DNA from: Byssothecium circinans
Lineage: Eukaryota > Ascomycota > Dothideomycetes > Pleosporales > Massarinaceae
Direction of reading: 5' to 3'
DNA: 64,000 nt
Assembly (NCBI GenBank): GCA_010015675.1
Contig: ML977013.1
Span: 91,816-155,815 of the forward strand
Shown here: piece by piece, positions 32,544 through 45,232 of the stretch
How the letters are laid out: each line of letters begins with the position of its first letter
How positions within the stretch are numbered: position 1 is the stretch's first letter
Notes under the pieces: generated by a model
Told to the model about the DNA's origin: nothing
Databases searched by the model: none
The model's input: the letters and a program-made list of their open reading frames with translations, nothing else
Program-made: the position numbers and the translations under genes

Positions 32544-32910
32544 TGTATGGTGTTTTGCGGGACGCCTACTTCTCCAACACCAGTGGGGCCGACGCGGTCA
32601 TCGAGGCTTGTGTGTTCTCCCTACGGCCCCGTTAAGTGTATATATAGAAGCTTCAGCGAGGCATGTTGAATTAGCAATACAAAATTGGCCCTATTAAAAA
32701 GAGGTACCATATGGTACTGGTTATCTAGAAGAGATGCAGTCGTGAGGACGCCTGCCTCGGCATATAAAATCTGCAGGAGCTATGGCCATCACTGCACCCA
32801 TCGCGTCATTCCCCGCAGCTGCACTTGCATCCTCCAACCACCGCCGACGCCTCCAAAGTCTATACATACCTTCGAGGTATAGGCCTTTTGGATGACTGTC
32901 GAGAGCAGTC

Positions 32911-35841
32911 ATGGTGCGCCTCTCCAATCCCCTCGCATTCACGCCGTTGCCCGTCATCATCGTGTCGAGTGTGACCTATTTGGCCCTCTTTGCTGCCCTG
33001 CTCACCACACACCTCACTGTCCCTCACTACCTGTCAAAAACACCGCCTGGGACAAACCTCACCCAGGCATGGAGCGACCTGGAAGTCATTACCCGCAGAT
33101 ACCACCCCTACAACAGCCATGCCAACGATGACGTCCGCAAATACCTCCTCACACGCATCCAGGACCATGTAGCTTCCAAGAATCTCGCCAACCGCGTCCA
33201 AGTCATCGACGACAATGTCTCCAACGTCACCTTTGCATCCCGCAACACGACCGTCTACTTTGAAGGGACCAACATCATCATCGCCATCCGTGGATCCGAA
33301 GACAAAGAATCCTACTTCCCCACCATCCAAACGCCTTTGACCTCTACCCGCGCCCCCAAGAACGGTGGGGTTCTGGTCAACGCACACTATGACTCCGTGA
33401 GCACGGGCTATGGTGCGACGGACGATGGAGTCGGTGTTGTGACCATCCTACAGCTTTTATCGTTCTTCACCGAGGAGTCCAACTGGCCAAAGCGAACTGT
33501 CATCCTCCTCTTGAACAACGGCGAAGAAGACTTCTTGAACGGAGCAAAGGCATTCATGCGCCATCCAATCTCCCAGGTTCCCCACACCTTTCTGAATCTT
33601 GAAGGCGCTGGGGCAGGGGGTCGAGCCACGCTGTTTAGAAGCACCGACACCGAAGTAACCAGCTTCTACAAAGCATCCAGTCACCCCTTCGGCACAGTCA
33701 TCAGCAGCGATGGCTTCAAGGCAGGCCTCATCCGTAGTCAGACCGACTATGTCGTCTTCAACGGTGAGCTGGGTCTACGCGGCTTGGATGTTGCTTTTAT
33801 GGAGCCACGCGCACGCTACCACACCATGGAGGATTCCACACGAGAGACTACCTACAACTCTGTGTGGCACATGCTCTCCGCTTCTATTGCTACAACGGCA
33901 GGCCTTGCATCCGACACGAGCGACAGGTTCAGTGGTCACGGCAAGGTTCGCACAGACGGCAAGGTCGACGCCGGCACTGGCACCGATTCTGTGTGGTTTG
34001 ATTTGTTTGGACAAGTCTTTGTCATCTTCCGTCTCCACACGCTGTTTGCTTTATGTGTGACTCTTCTTGTCGTTGCTCCCGTCACCTTGATAGGCCTGAC
34101 AGTCGGCTTGTCAAAGGCTGACAAGAACTACCTGTTTGCTCGAAAAAAGTACATCCACTCGTCTGATGATGATCAGGCCGTTGAGCTCAATGGATGGCGT
34201 GGTTTCTTCCGTTTTCCCATTGCATTTGTTGTAGCCACCGCCATCACCATCGCATTGGCCTACCTTGTCGAGCGCGTCAACCCGGTTATTGTATACAGCA
34301 GCCCGTATGCCGTGTGGTCGTAAGTCACACTATCAATGCTCTCTCCATATCGCTAATCGTATTCCAGAATGATGCTATCCGCGTGGCTTTTCTTCGCCTG
34401 GTTCCTCCTCCGTGGCGCCAGTGCTATGCGTCCATCAGCTCTCCAACGGATGTATAGTCTAATTTGGGTCTTCATCGGCAGCTTTGCTCTTCTCATATTC
34501 GCGACTGTCCTCGCAAAGAATTCCTCTATTGCCGGTGGCTATTTTGCGCTGTTTTACTTTGCCGCCGTCTTCTTCGCGCTCCTCATATCCTACATCGAAC
34601 TCTTCTTCGCCCCTAAGAAGTCTGCTTACGTTGAACAATTTGATCAAACGGATCCTCAGCACCGCCATTCCGAGTCAGCTAGCAGGCCGCTCAGCGGAAC
34701 AACGACCGGTGCTCGATCCGGAGATCGCTCGCCTTTGGACGACGATGCCACCGAGACCACGTCGCTGTTGAGGGGGGACCGCCGAAGCTTCCGGCGCTAC
34801 GATGGGCGACGACAATCAGTAAGCGAGGGAACAGACTCGGGAGAGCGACCAGGACCGATCCAGCTGGGTCACGCATATCCTGGAGAGCAAGAGTGGAGTG
34901 GCAAGCTGCCAAGCTGGCTATGGATCGTTCAGTTCCTGCTCACGGTCCCTATCAACGTCATCCTGGTCGGACAGATATCGCTCATCCTCACATCTGCTCT
35001 CTATCAAACCCCGGCAGATGGGAGCCCTTCCCTTTTCATTTACATCGCTTTCGCTGTACTTACTACGCTGCTAGTCGCTCCTGTAGGACCCTTCATCCAT
35101 CGCTTCACCTACCACGTACCGACTTTTCTCTTCTTGGTGTGTATCGGAACAGTCATCTACAACCTCGTAGCATTCCCATTCTCAAGAGAGCACAAGTTGA
35201 AGGTGTATTTTGTGCAGCAAGTGGATCTCGACAGCGGGACAAATACCGTGTCCTTGACCGGACTTGACGGCTACGTTCAGGACATCGTCAAGGAGCTACC
35301 CAGTGCGCAAGACAAGCAACTGAACTGCACAACGCCCGACATCGCGACTCGCAGGGAATTGAAAACGTGCGCATGGGAGGGCTTACCGGCACAGGTCGTG
35401 CCCAAGGCCTCGCCCTACGGCAACAAGACCACCCCCAACTCCTGGCTGGATTACTCAATTTCCCGAAATAAAACGAACAAAGCAACAATTCGCGTAATCG
35501 GGCAGAATACACGCGCGTGTCGCATCTTGTTTGACACGCCGATCTCTGATTTGGCAGTAGACGGCGCGGTTTCAGACCCCCGCTTCAATGCGACTGGGGA
35601 CGACGGGAGCAGGGAAGTGCGGTTGTGGCATCGCGAATGGTCTCAGCCCTGGACTGTCAATGTGTCTTGGCAAGGCGATGCGAATTCGACGCTTTCTGGA
35701 AGCATCGTCTGTCTGTGGTCCGACGCAAATGCGGACGCCATTCCTGCTTTCGACGAAGTGCAGCACTACCTACCTGTGTGGGCAATCGCGACCAAAATCA
35801 GTGATGGGCTGGTAGAAGGATTCAAACGTTTCAAGGCATAA
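32911..35841 (+). CDS. PFF1: Vacuolar membrane protease, M28 zinc metallopeptidase (Pff1-like)
   Basis: Multi-spanning vacuolar membrane aminopeptidase-type protease. Exons 32911-34319 and 34368-35841 give 960 residues, close to the yeast Pff1 length. An N-terminal helix (PVIIVSSVTYLALFAALL) precedes the lumenal M28 domain. Zinc and catalytic candidates are His159 in NAHYDSV, Asp171 in GATDDG, Glu205/206 in NNGEEDF, Glu231 in NLEGAGAGG, and His304 in RYHTMED. Multiple helices follow (LFALCVTLLVVAPVTLIGL, FPIAFVVATAITIALAYL, LIWVFIGSFALLIF and others), then a lumenal C-terminal beta domain with several N-glycosylation sequons. A cytosolic Ser/Arg-rich loop (residues about 570-640) is disordered. 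All expected active-site residues are present. Confidence 0.93.
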
Positions 35842-36250
35842 GAGGCTATCATGCTCGCCCTATGCACCATGGTCAATGCTGCCTCCTTTTCTTTTGCTGC
35901 GATATTCCCTTCCGGTTTGCATTTAAGCACGGCGTTCTGATGTCTCTGTTTTTGCGCGACACGTCATTCTAGACGTCCTATGTGACGCTCTTTCCCCTTC
36001 CTGTTCTTTCCCGTCTCTCTTTTTGCTGCTGCATTCTGGGCATCATTTGGGCGTGCGCATGATTTGCTATTTGTATATCCTCGACAGCATCACGATGGCA
36101 TGCTAGTTGCACGCTAATGGAACGAATACCACGATTCAACCACACGTATGCGCAAGGATTGATGAATACGAACGCATTGCCATCTCATCCGACTGATATC
36201 TATTCCCTCATTTGTCTTCACGGGTATAAGACAGTCCAGCCCCAATTAAC
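35842..36250. other. Intergenic region between two plus-strand genes
   Basis: T/C-rich 3' flank of the protease gene and short promoter of the next gene. Nothing else was recognised. Confidence 0.4.
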
Positions 36251-39200
36251 ATGGCTGTCTTAGACTGTGTCCGAGACTGCGCGCAAAACCATCCGATATC
36301 TGTGGCTGCCGGCCTGATAATCGCATTACCTGGAACATACTTCTTGGTCACCGGACAATCGATGTCGTGCGCCGTTGGGCTTTGCGACGAGGCGACTTCG
36401 CCGTCTTCCTCGCCACTCGCAAGCATGGTCAGAGGACTTTCAGTCTACGAGTCGCACCACCCACTAGACACACGCCTCAACCTCGCCGTTTCGAAATGGG
36501 CCGATAAGCCTGCATCGGTATTCCCGATCCGCATAGTCCAAAGCACCAGCAACAACATCGCCTCCTTCCTCACAGCCGTGGGTGACAGGCTTGGACTAGA
36601 CGCGCAGCGCCTTCTAGAACTTTTCGACGAGCGGTGGGATTCCCACTTCTCGTTCTCCAGACTTCTCTCCGTTGCCATTACCACAGCACTGCCTGGCTCC
36701 TTTCTCGTCTTTATCCGCAACCGTCCACAGTCGTGGGCAGCGCGACACCAGAGAGGAATCGCAAACGCACTCCACATCTTCGCGCTAGTGACGGTTGCCA
36801 ACCAACAAATATCTGTCCAGGATCTGCTGGTCACTGCGTTTGTGATGGTGTCGTTTGAAGCGCTGCAACGGATCGTGAGCCACCATGGCTCTGACGCCGT
36901 CTCGGAACCGGCTATTGAAACTCTATTGTCGCAAACACATGCCACAGTTGCAAAAACAGATATTACACCTCCCACTGGTTTGGACGAGAATCCTCTTGAC
37001 AATACTTCACATATTGAAGATGAGGACGATGGGGATCTAATCATGAACTCTACAACAGGATCGAAAGACGACGAGATAGCACGACTACGAAGAATGGTGA
37101 CCGAAAGCCGGACAGCTGGGAAGGTGAAAGACATCGAATTGAAGCGCACACAAGGCGAATTGAAGAGTGCTCGGGACACACTCAACGAAACGTTCGGCGA
37201 GTACTCCAGCCTGAAGGACGAAATGCGCACCATGAAGCAAACCCTCGGCCGGGACCACCAAGCCATCGTCTATCGCAAAGACATTGAACTCTTCGCGCTC
37301 CGCAAAGCCAACGAACAAAAGGAAAACTACATTAACGACCGCGAATCCAAACTCGAGGACATTTCCCGCACGAAGAAAGCGACCCTCGAGCTCAAAGACG
37401 CGCAGATCAGAAACCTCCAGGACCGCATCAAATTTCTGGAAGCGCAGGAAAGTTCCCGAGTGAGCGAGGGAGAGGATTTCAAAATCGACAGTGCTGTTGA
37501 CGACGACAATGATTCCCACTCAAACTCCGCCGTCAAAGTCAAGCTCCTCCGTGTCAAAGGCCGCAATTCGCTGGAAATCGAAAGCATCATCGAGGAAAAA
37601 GAGAGCGAAATCTCCAAGCTCAAACTCGATCTTTCGAAAGCGAAAAGCGCCGCTACCGCCCCGTCAAAGACGCAGGATGAATTACGCAGAGCTTGGGATG
37701 CTACCTACGCCGCCCAGACCGCCCTCAAAGAAGAGCGCGTACGCCATGCGCAAACCCAAGAAAAACTCCGCGAGGAAGTCTTGCGCGTGGAAGAACAACT
37801 GAAGACAAGCAGTCCACATAATTCCTTCACGGCGCTCCCCACGATCGAAGAACAGGACAAGAAGGAATTGGAAGCTATGTTCAACGCTGCCCAGGGAGAC
37901 AATCTGCGCCTCTATGCCGAAGTCGAAGCCCTCGAGAAGCGCGTCCGGGAAAGCAATGCGCGCGTTTTCTCCGCCGAGCAAGAGGCTGAAGCGCTGAGGG
38001 AGCAGTTACATCTCGAAAAGACTATTAACGAGGACATGGAGACTGCGCGGCCGTCGCTTGTTCATAGAGTGCATTTCCAGCGCATGGAGGGCCAGCTCAA
38101 CGAGTCCCGCAACGCGCTCCAGGAGAAGGAACAGGAGATCCTGACGTTGAAAAAGGGTGTTGCGGAGAAGGAAGAGAAGGTCGAGGGCGCGGTCAAGGAG
38201 AAAGTGGAAGCTATTGAAACCCGCGCGAAGATCGAGGAGGAAAATGAAAATCTGCGGAAGTCGGTTGCGGAGCTCGAGAATACGAAGATCCAGTTGATGA
38301 AGGACCATGAGAGGTTGGCGAAGTATCGCGCGAGGCAGAGGACGGCGAGTGCAGAGGCTAGGGGTGCTAGTGCGAGGAGTAGTGGTGCGACGTTGATTAC
38401 GGAGCCGGTTACGGTTACTGAGGCGATGGAGCCTATGCCGATGTCGACGCCTGTATCGGTTGTGAGGGCTAATGGACATACACCCACGTCCAAGGGAGAT
38501 TATGCGCATCACGACAACGAGCATGATCGCGAACTCCCCGCCCGCCCCGTCTCCCTTGGCACCCCCACACCATCGTCAAGTATCCAAGGCACGCCCGAAC
38601 GCCACCGCCGTGGCGGTGGCGCCGATACAAACGCGAATCGCCTCTCTATGATCTCGAACGACATTCCGCCGCCGGAACTGCGTGCGGGACGGCGCAAGAA
38701 CTTGACGCTGAAGGGGATCATGCGGAAGTTGGCGGGGAGGGACGAGTCGTTTGAGGAGAGGCACAGCACTCCGTCTGAAGAGAAGAGGAAGACGTGGGGT
38801 AAGGGTGGGAAGGTTGTGAAGGAGAAGGGTGGGAAAGACGGCGGGGAGGAGAAAAGGATGAGGGAGAAGAGGACAGAAGAGATGGAAAATTGGATGGAGA
38901 AGGAAAGGCCCAAAACTGCACTCTTGCCCAAGGACATGAATAAGAATGTGGTTTTGAGGCCGAAGACGGCGGATACGGCGGGGTTGATGAGTGGGGCTGG
39001 GGCGAAGGATTTTGGGACGATGGTGACGCCTCCGCAGACTATCAAGCTCGTGCAGAATGAGACTGAGAATGGGGAGAAGGAGGAGAAGGAAAAGGAGATA
39101 CAGGATGAGAGGAAGGGAGAACAGGCACAGGCACAGGCACAGACACAGAGACAGCCACAGCCACAAACACAGGTACAACGACCAAGGACATCTTCCGCGC

Positions 39201-39951
39201 CTCTACCTACAAAGACACCTCCACCCCCACCTCCCCCTCTTCCTTCTGATATCCTTCCCTTGCCGACAAAGAGGGAGGAGAGACCACTGACTGCGGCGCC
39301 GGCTACAGTATCTGCAGCTCTGAAGAAAGAGAACGGTAAGGAGCAGAGGCCGAAGATGTCGTCGTTGGGCTCGAGGTATTATGCTACTTCCCCTGAAGCG
39401 ACGGGTGCTAGTGTGAGGCCGCAGACGGCTTCGGGGATCTTAGCGGGTGCTCGAACACAGACTGCTACTGCTCCCACGACTGCTTCTGATGTGAAAGAGA
39501 AGGAGAAGGGAGAGGGGAAAGAGAAGAAGAAACGGTGGAGTTTGGGCGGTGGGAACTCGTAAGTACTTCTCTGCTTCTCCTCCCCTATTGTAGTGGCGAG
39601 GGAGATGGCGAGGCGTGTGTTAAGAGAGATGAAGATGAACTAACGCTTGCTCAGGAGAAAGCTGCTTCGGAAGAGTACCGTGCTGCAGTGAGGGGCTGGA
39701 AAGGTCTATGGGATATGGATATGGATATGCACTATACGGTACAGAGCATGATGTTGGATGGAGGATGGGGGATGTTGGCCCACGCGGTAGCGGTATGGCG
39801 TTTACGATCTGGTTCTGGTTCTGGGTCTTGGTCTGGGTCGGGATCAGGGTCGGGGTCGGGATTGGAGTTGGAATTCGAGCTTCAGTTGGTCTGTCTTGTT
39901 CTTTCCTTTGGGTTTTTTTTTTTTTTTTTGGTATGGTATGATATGATATGA
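36251..39951 (+). CDS. Membrane-anchored long coiled-coil protein (unknown function)
   Basis: The main exon 36251-39558 encodes 1102 residues. A probable intron 39559-39593 (GTAAGT donor, TTGTAG acceptor) leads in frame to a second exon containing EDELTLAQEKAASEEYRAAVRGWKGLW. The frame then stays open to 39951, but its last part is low-complexity Gly/Ser and translated poly-T, so the true 3' end is uncertain. The N-terminus has two or three hydrophobic helices (SVAAGLIIALPGTYFLV; LLSVAITTALPGSFLVFI). Residues about 275-700 are coiled coil (for example KIDLELKRTQGELKSARD-like heptads). Then come a disordered basic region, a Gln/Ala tract and a Pro run (KTPPPPPPPLPS). It resembles organelle tethering or scaffold proteins in plan only. 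Confidence 0.7.
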
Positions 39952-41018
39952 TATCAAACGTTCTTCTAGACTACTTTCTTTCTACATTGGCCTTGCTATG
40001 CGGGATGTACAGTACACATATGATGGGGGATGGTGTGGATGGACTTGTTTTGCTTGCTTGCTGTGCCTGCTTGCTTTGCTTTGCTTTCTTTCCTGGGACA
40101 TGTCAATGTCACGTCACGAACGTCAATTCCAGGAGTCATTCCCCCCCCCTTCCGTGTTGATTTTGGTAGATTAAGTGAGTCTTCTGTCGCTTTGATGTGA
40201 CCTCAGATTGATGTGGGTACTTGGGTAAGGCCTGGAGGATGTCGCCGTGGACCCTACCCACATTGTTATAGGTGTTCTTGTGGGGCAGATCTCCTTCTCA
40301 AGATGATAGTCACAACACTTCTACGTTGGGGAAGAATTTATTTTTCCTTTCTTGCGCCAATTCATGTTATTTAACGTCCAGCTTTCTAGGAACTCTTGAC
40401 TCTTGTTTGAGGTAGTTTGTAGGATGCTTGCCTTTTCTTACTTCTGTGCATGCCCTTTGTATCAAGGCACTATAGTGATATGTTGCACTTGCTGAGAGTA
40501 TTACCAAGGAGTTTGACGTGGATGGATGTGCAGGTTCTATTCGATTAAAGAGAGCGGTTAGCTACAAGGCTAAAAGCTGTAACTGTCTTTCACTATCGCA
40601 TTCATTGCAAGTACTTACACATAAATAATCAAGAAATACCTCGAGCAACAAAGCCAACCCATGCGCCCGTCAGGAAAATACCCGTGGTATGACTGAACCC
40701 CCGTGCCACCCTTGGAGCCCTCGTCCGTTCACTGATTCGTTCGACTCCGTCCACGCCGTCCGTCACGTCAGAATCCCACTGCTCAAACTAAACAACCAAC
40801 CCCTTACACCCCCACACATTCCTCTACCTCGTCATTCTCCTCCAGCACAAACAGGACCTGCACACCTCCACCACGGATACGAGTCCAAGCACACAGTGTA
40901 CAGCCCTAGCACACATGCCCTCGTTAGCAAAAGCTTCGCCCCCACACGCTCCTTCCTGTTCTCCTTGCGGTTTCTACCCCCACATGTCACGCCACAGGCA
41001 GGGCGGGAGCAAGGGGGC
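39952..41018. other. Intergenic region between convergent genes
   Basis: Poly-T tract, TGCTTGC/CTTTGCTTTGC simple sequence and a C9 run near 40140. The frame at 40689-41114 (plus) lies mostly opposite the 3' exon of the small membrane protein and lacks support. Confidence 0.4.
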
Positions 41019-41653
41019 TTACATTATCTCCACCAGCAAATACGCAGGTACTACCCTCACCTCCCGCATATAGCCGTCCTCGTGACCCTTCCCACCACCA
41101 TCACCGTCCCGTAGCGCGGCTCCAGCGCCGTTCTCGTGGAGGGACAAGTGAAGCGCTGCGACTATGCACAAGATAACGGCGGGGAAGTGCACGAGGGAGA
41201 GGAGGACGGGGCGGTTTTCGTTGTATTGGAGGTCGGTCTTCGAGGTCGCGAGGGCTAGGACGGCGACGAGTGTTGTGGGGATCGTCTAAAGGGGGTGAGT
41301 TAGTTAAGCTTATCTGTTTGTGCAGTTTGATGTCGAGGCATAGGACAGAGCCTTGGGACCTTGCGAAGTTCGAGGACGGTCAATGACGGAGAAGTGTTTA
41401 GAGAGTCTTGAGAGTCTCTAGAGAGCGACGAGCTCGACTTGACTTGACTTACGGCGATGAAACTATACATAAGCATCGAGCCTAGATGATAGCGTGCGGT
41501 GTAGTATGCCAGGAGGCTTATCGTGGCGATGCTAAATGTGAGTGAAACGACAGCGAGACTGATGTGGATCTTGCGGATGTGGTAGATGTCGCGCTGAGGG
41601 CTGGGTGCATGGGACTCTAGTGAAGGTCGAGGTGGAGGCGAGGTGGGCTGCAT
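41019..41653 (-). CDS. Small polytopic membrane protein, two exons
   Basis: Exon 1 is 41653-41453 (67 codons) and exon 2 is 41285-41019 (88 codons plus stop), separated by a 167-nt intron with a consensus GTAAGT donor and TTTAG acceptor; 155 residues. The cytosolic Pro/Ser-rich N-terminus MQPTSPPPRPSLESHAPS is followed by helices KIHISLAVVSLTFSIATISLLAYY, MLMYSFIATIPTTLVAVLAL and VLLSLVHFPAVILCIVAALHL, then a short Gly/Asp-rich tail. Exon 2 stays open with membrane-protein character, which supports the splice. The plan (three or four helices, short loops) is common among small fungal MARVEL-like or unknown proteins. Function is unknown. Confidence 0.7.
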
Positions 41654-41766
41654 GGCGAGAGTGAGTGGGCTCTGGCGTCACAGCCGCATGTGTTGGCGGT
41701 GGGAAGAGCGCTTTGAGGAGGTGGTGTTGCCTGATAATCGCTGTTCTCAGCGGCAGTTTGTGCCTT

Positions 41767-42033
41767 GCACATGATGCCTGTATGATGGATCGCGGGATGT
41801 GAATGGCGATAGGGGGGGGGAGCGATCGGGCGGAAATGCGGAGTGCTGCCGCTCTTCAGAGCGTATGGTGGGATTTTGACCGTTTTATGGTGTTTGTGGC
41901 GGTTTGTCTGTCGCACATGTTCCTGGGTATCGCGGGATGTGAATGTAGGGGAGCCATCGTGCGGAATTGCGGAGTGCGGCCGCTCCTCAGGACGTATTTG
42001 GAGCTTTTGACGGTATCTTGGTGTTTCTCACTA
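41767..42033. repeat. Tandem duplication, ~140-bp unit, two diverged copies
   Basis: Copy 1 (about 41767-41903) and copy 2 (about 41914-42033) share ATCGCGGGATGTGAATG, GCGGAAATGCGGAGTGC/GCGGAATTGCGGAGTGC and GGTGTTT blocks. It lies upstream of the small membrane protein gene. Confidence 0.7.
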
Positions 42034-42799
42034 GGGTAGTTCTTGCGCGTGGATGCCGCGAAGGCGTAGGAGAGGGCGGTTTGTCCACTCTCACGCCCAG
42101 GTGTGCATCACATACTGGGCTGTCTGCTTCCTAAAGTGTGATCTATAGCTCTTGAGATAGATTCCTGCGCCTTAATTGCTACCGCGAGGTCGTGAGGTCG
42201 TGCCGTGAGGGGCAGCGGGTCACTGTCGGGGGTCCTTCGCGCGGCGCGCTGAGCGCATCTAGGCGCCACTTCGTAGTTGCAGCGACGCTATGAGCCATTT
42301 TACAAGCTATATTTAACCACTAGGTAATATGAATACTGGAGTGCTCGGTGTTGAGGTGCGCCTGCCCCGCATATCGTGCTGCCCGTCGCAGTCACCGACG
42401 CCCTCATGCTGTCGGGCCTGCCCACGACCTCTTTGGCAGCTTTTCATGACCGAGAAGATATGAATATACAGGTGAGGCTATTTATAAGGCATCTTGAAGC
42501 TCTGCCTTCACAACAAGTACGTCAAGATTCCAAGTTTTCCGGGAGCGGCGGCCATCGTGCGTCCACCGACCCCCCTACGTTGCGACCAGCACCGCACTTG
42601 GCCTAAACCACGTAATAACCTCATAGAATGGTTCAGAAGTACTCCAGAATATCAACAGTAGTTCATTACGTGGTGCAGAAGCTTGAAAGTCCTCCCAAAC
42701 CCTCACCTGCTCCAGTCGCTTCCATCGCTCATCCCACCTCTCCGCCCCTTAAAACCTAGTCACCCACCTCAGTAATGCACATTCCGTCGCTGCTAAAAA
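42034..42799. other. Gene-poor region
   Basis: Short frames only; no domain, repeat or RNA gene was recognised. Confidence 0.35.
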
Positions 42800-44850
42800 C
42801 CATCAGCCACAAAACTACGTCACAATTAGCAAATCTGCGCCGCTTCTGCCTCAAAATCCTCTCTCACTTCCACCTTCACGGGCTACGCGATACTAAAACG
42901 AGCCTAGTCTATTACTTAGATAAGCGTCCGTGCGTCTCAGACTATAAAGGCCCCGCCCCTCCGTCTCCTCTACCCTCTCTTTTCCTTTTCCACCACACTA
43001 CAACGCAAGATTTCCAGCAAGTCAAACATCTTTGTCTCAAGTCACTTCAATATCATCCAGTCTTGACTACTTCACATCATCCCATCATGGCATTGACACT
43101 TCAATACCTCATGCCATCCATCACATCATCACATCACATGACCATGATGTCTTATCTTGACTTCACGTCATCGTCAAGTACGTCCCTCCTCCTTCATGTC
43201 TTCATCATACTAACATGTCATCAGTCATGTCGACTACTATCCATCATCGTCCATGATCGTCGTACACCTCCATCGTCGTCTACCATGACCTCGTCGTCGT
43301 CCTCCATCACCGACCTCGTCGTTACCCACCATGACCTCATCTTCCTCGTCATCGTCGTCCTCCATCGTCGTCCACCTCCATCGTCATCCGCCATGGCCAC
43401 CTCATTCCCGTCCTCCATCATCGACGCTACCACCATCCACCTCCACCATCTCCGCCCGAGCATTTCGCCACTAGCCTCAACCGACATGGCGCTCACCAGC
43501 TAGCAGGCGCCTTCGGGTCAGGTCAAACTAGCTGTTGAGCGTTCATGGGTTACAGTAGCAGCTCTGTTGATTGTTGGCGCGTCTTGATCCTTGCATGAGC
43601 CGTGTGGAAACGTCCTGAACAAGGATAGAGGGATTCAGTTCCTGGCCTACTCTACATTGATCCTGCACTCACCTTCATCATTTGCTTACTGTTCCGCCGG
43701 TGCTAGCGCCCTATGCTCTTGGCTTCGCTTCTTCGACACGTGCGCTGGGTCTGGCCTCTCTCCATCTCATCTCAACTTGAGCTTTTCACGCTGCCTCGCT
43801 GCCTCGGCCTGTCGCCTCCTTTGTCATCGGTCTTCTCCCTCCATCATCCATCTCAGTCATGATGCCTCACCTTCATCCTGTCATCACCAAGACACGTCAG
43901 CATCACGATGCCTGACCATCATGTTACCACCATATCAGCACCACCCAACCTCACTCACATTGACTGACGACCTTCCTGACCGCCACCTCACACATGACAC
44001 CGAACGCACGCAGCCAGCCACCCTGAGACCAAACCCCACCTGCCTGCCCAGCGCACGCCCCCGACCGATAGAGTGGAAAGCACTCGGCACCGGACAGGGT
44101 TGATTCCATCATCAAATCCCCTGGGCGCTCCCGATCTGCGGATCAAAGTAGCGTTGAGCTCGATCGACCTGAACATCATGGATGGTACAAGGTGTGGTTC
44201 AAGGCCACAGGGTCCTTAGTGTTAGAATCTGGTCTGGGATGGTCATCATGGTGCTCACCATTGATGGTGCAAGAGACGGAAGTTAGACTACAGGTCTTTG
44301 AGCTTGGTATGGTTTGGTGGATACAAGTACAAGGCATGGTTCAAGGCCATGGGTCCCTTCGCGCTTGGAGCTTGCTGGTCTTGGTGTTTAGTGTTTGGTT
44401 TCTTCTTGAGTGTACAGATGTGAAAAGACACTGTCACTCTTGATCTTGTTTGGTTGTTGGTTGTTAGGTTCATCAAGGTGGTTGGTCATCAGGTTCTTCA
44501 AGGTGGTTGGTCGTCAGGTTCATAATGGTTCATGGTTATCGGGTTAATCAAGGTGGTTCATCATGATCGTTGGTTGGTTGGGTCTTTGGTAGTTCATCGA
44601 CGTCATCGTCGTTCGGGTTGTTGGTTGCTGCTTCGGGTACTTGGTCGTTATAATATCTGTTGGTTGTTCACTGCTTCAACAATACACTCATTCTCGTTCC
44701 ATATCCATCTCCCCCATTTCATTGTGACTGATAGCCCTCATTGTCGCTGCATCTCATGCTCATGCCTTTATCCTGTGCCCTTCAACCTCAATGTCGCCGT
44801 TACTACGCCGCCATGTCGAGCAAATCAGCGCAAAGCCGTAAGAATCCGAA
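42800..44850 (+). repeat. Non-coding repetitive element, copy B (plus orientation)
   Basis: Begins with a Cys/Thr-codon-like CA/TC-rich stretch and a CTATAAAGG box followed by CCCCGCCCCTCCGTCTCC near 42945-42975, matching copy A in inverted orientation. Further collinear blocks are CATCATC-rich sequence, GACCGATAGAGTGGAA near 44070, and a distal TTGG-rich part with an approximately 25-bp tandem array at 44469-44567 (TTCATCAAGGTGGTTGGTC). The frames at 42775-43503 and 43591-44103 are Ser/His-rich by-products of this composition. The ends are estimates. Confidence 0.5.
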
Positions 44851-45232
44851 CGTCTCTGTCATCAATGAAGCTCACGCGCGAGCTATTAAACCAAGCCACT
44901 GTTAGGCAACCTTCGTTAATTGGGGAATAGTCGCCGCGCTGCTGTTTCCATGGCGCGTATGTTTGACTTCAAGCTTGTTGGCTCCAGTGTGATAGACGCG
45001 ACGGCGTACCGCCACTATTCCTTTGGTTTCACCAAGGATACCATGATGAGGATGAAAATCACCAAAGTACCTGAGTAGTAGCTACAGCCATGCTTTCATA
45101 TAATGAACAGCACGCCGCCTGAAAATGATGCCATCAGAGCTAGGTAAAGCACGTGTACTATACGAAGAAAAAAATTTACAACACAGTACATCGACTAGAC
45201 CAGCGCAACAACTCGCATCCAAATCCACACCC
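44851..45232. other. Intergenic region
   Basis: The 3' flank of the next minus-strand gene. Nothing was recognised. Confidence 0.35.

Noticed and set aside
40689..41114. 141-codon plus-strand frame
   Set aside because: Its end overlaps the antisense of the well-supported second exon of the small membrane protein. The rest is Pro/His simple sequence.
42775..44103. Plus-strand frames of 242 and 170 codons as genes
   Set aside because: The translation is Ser/His/Thr low complexity from CATCATCGTC-type simple sequence within a repetitive element. No domain or splice structure supports them.
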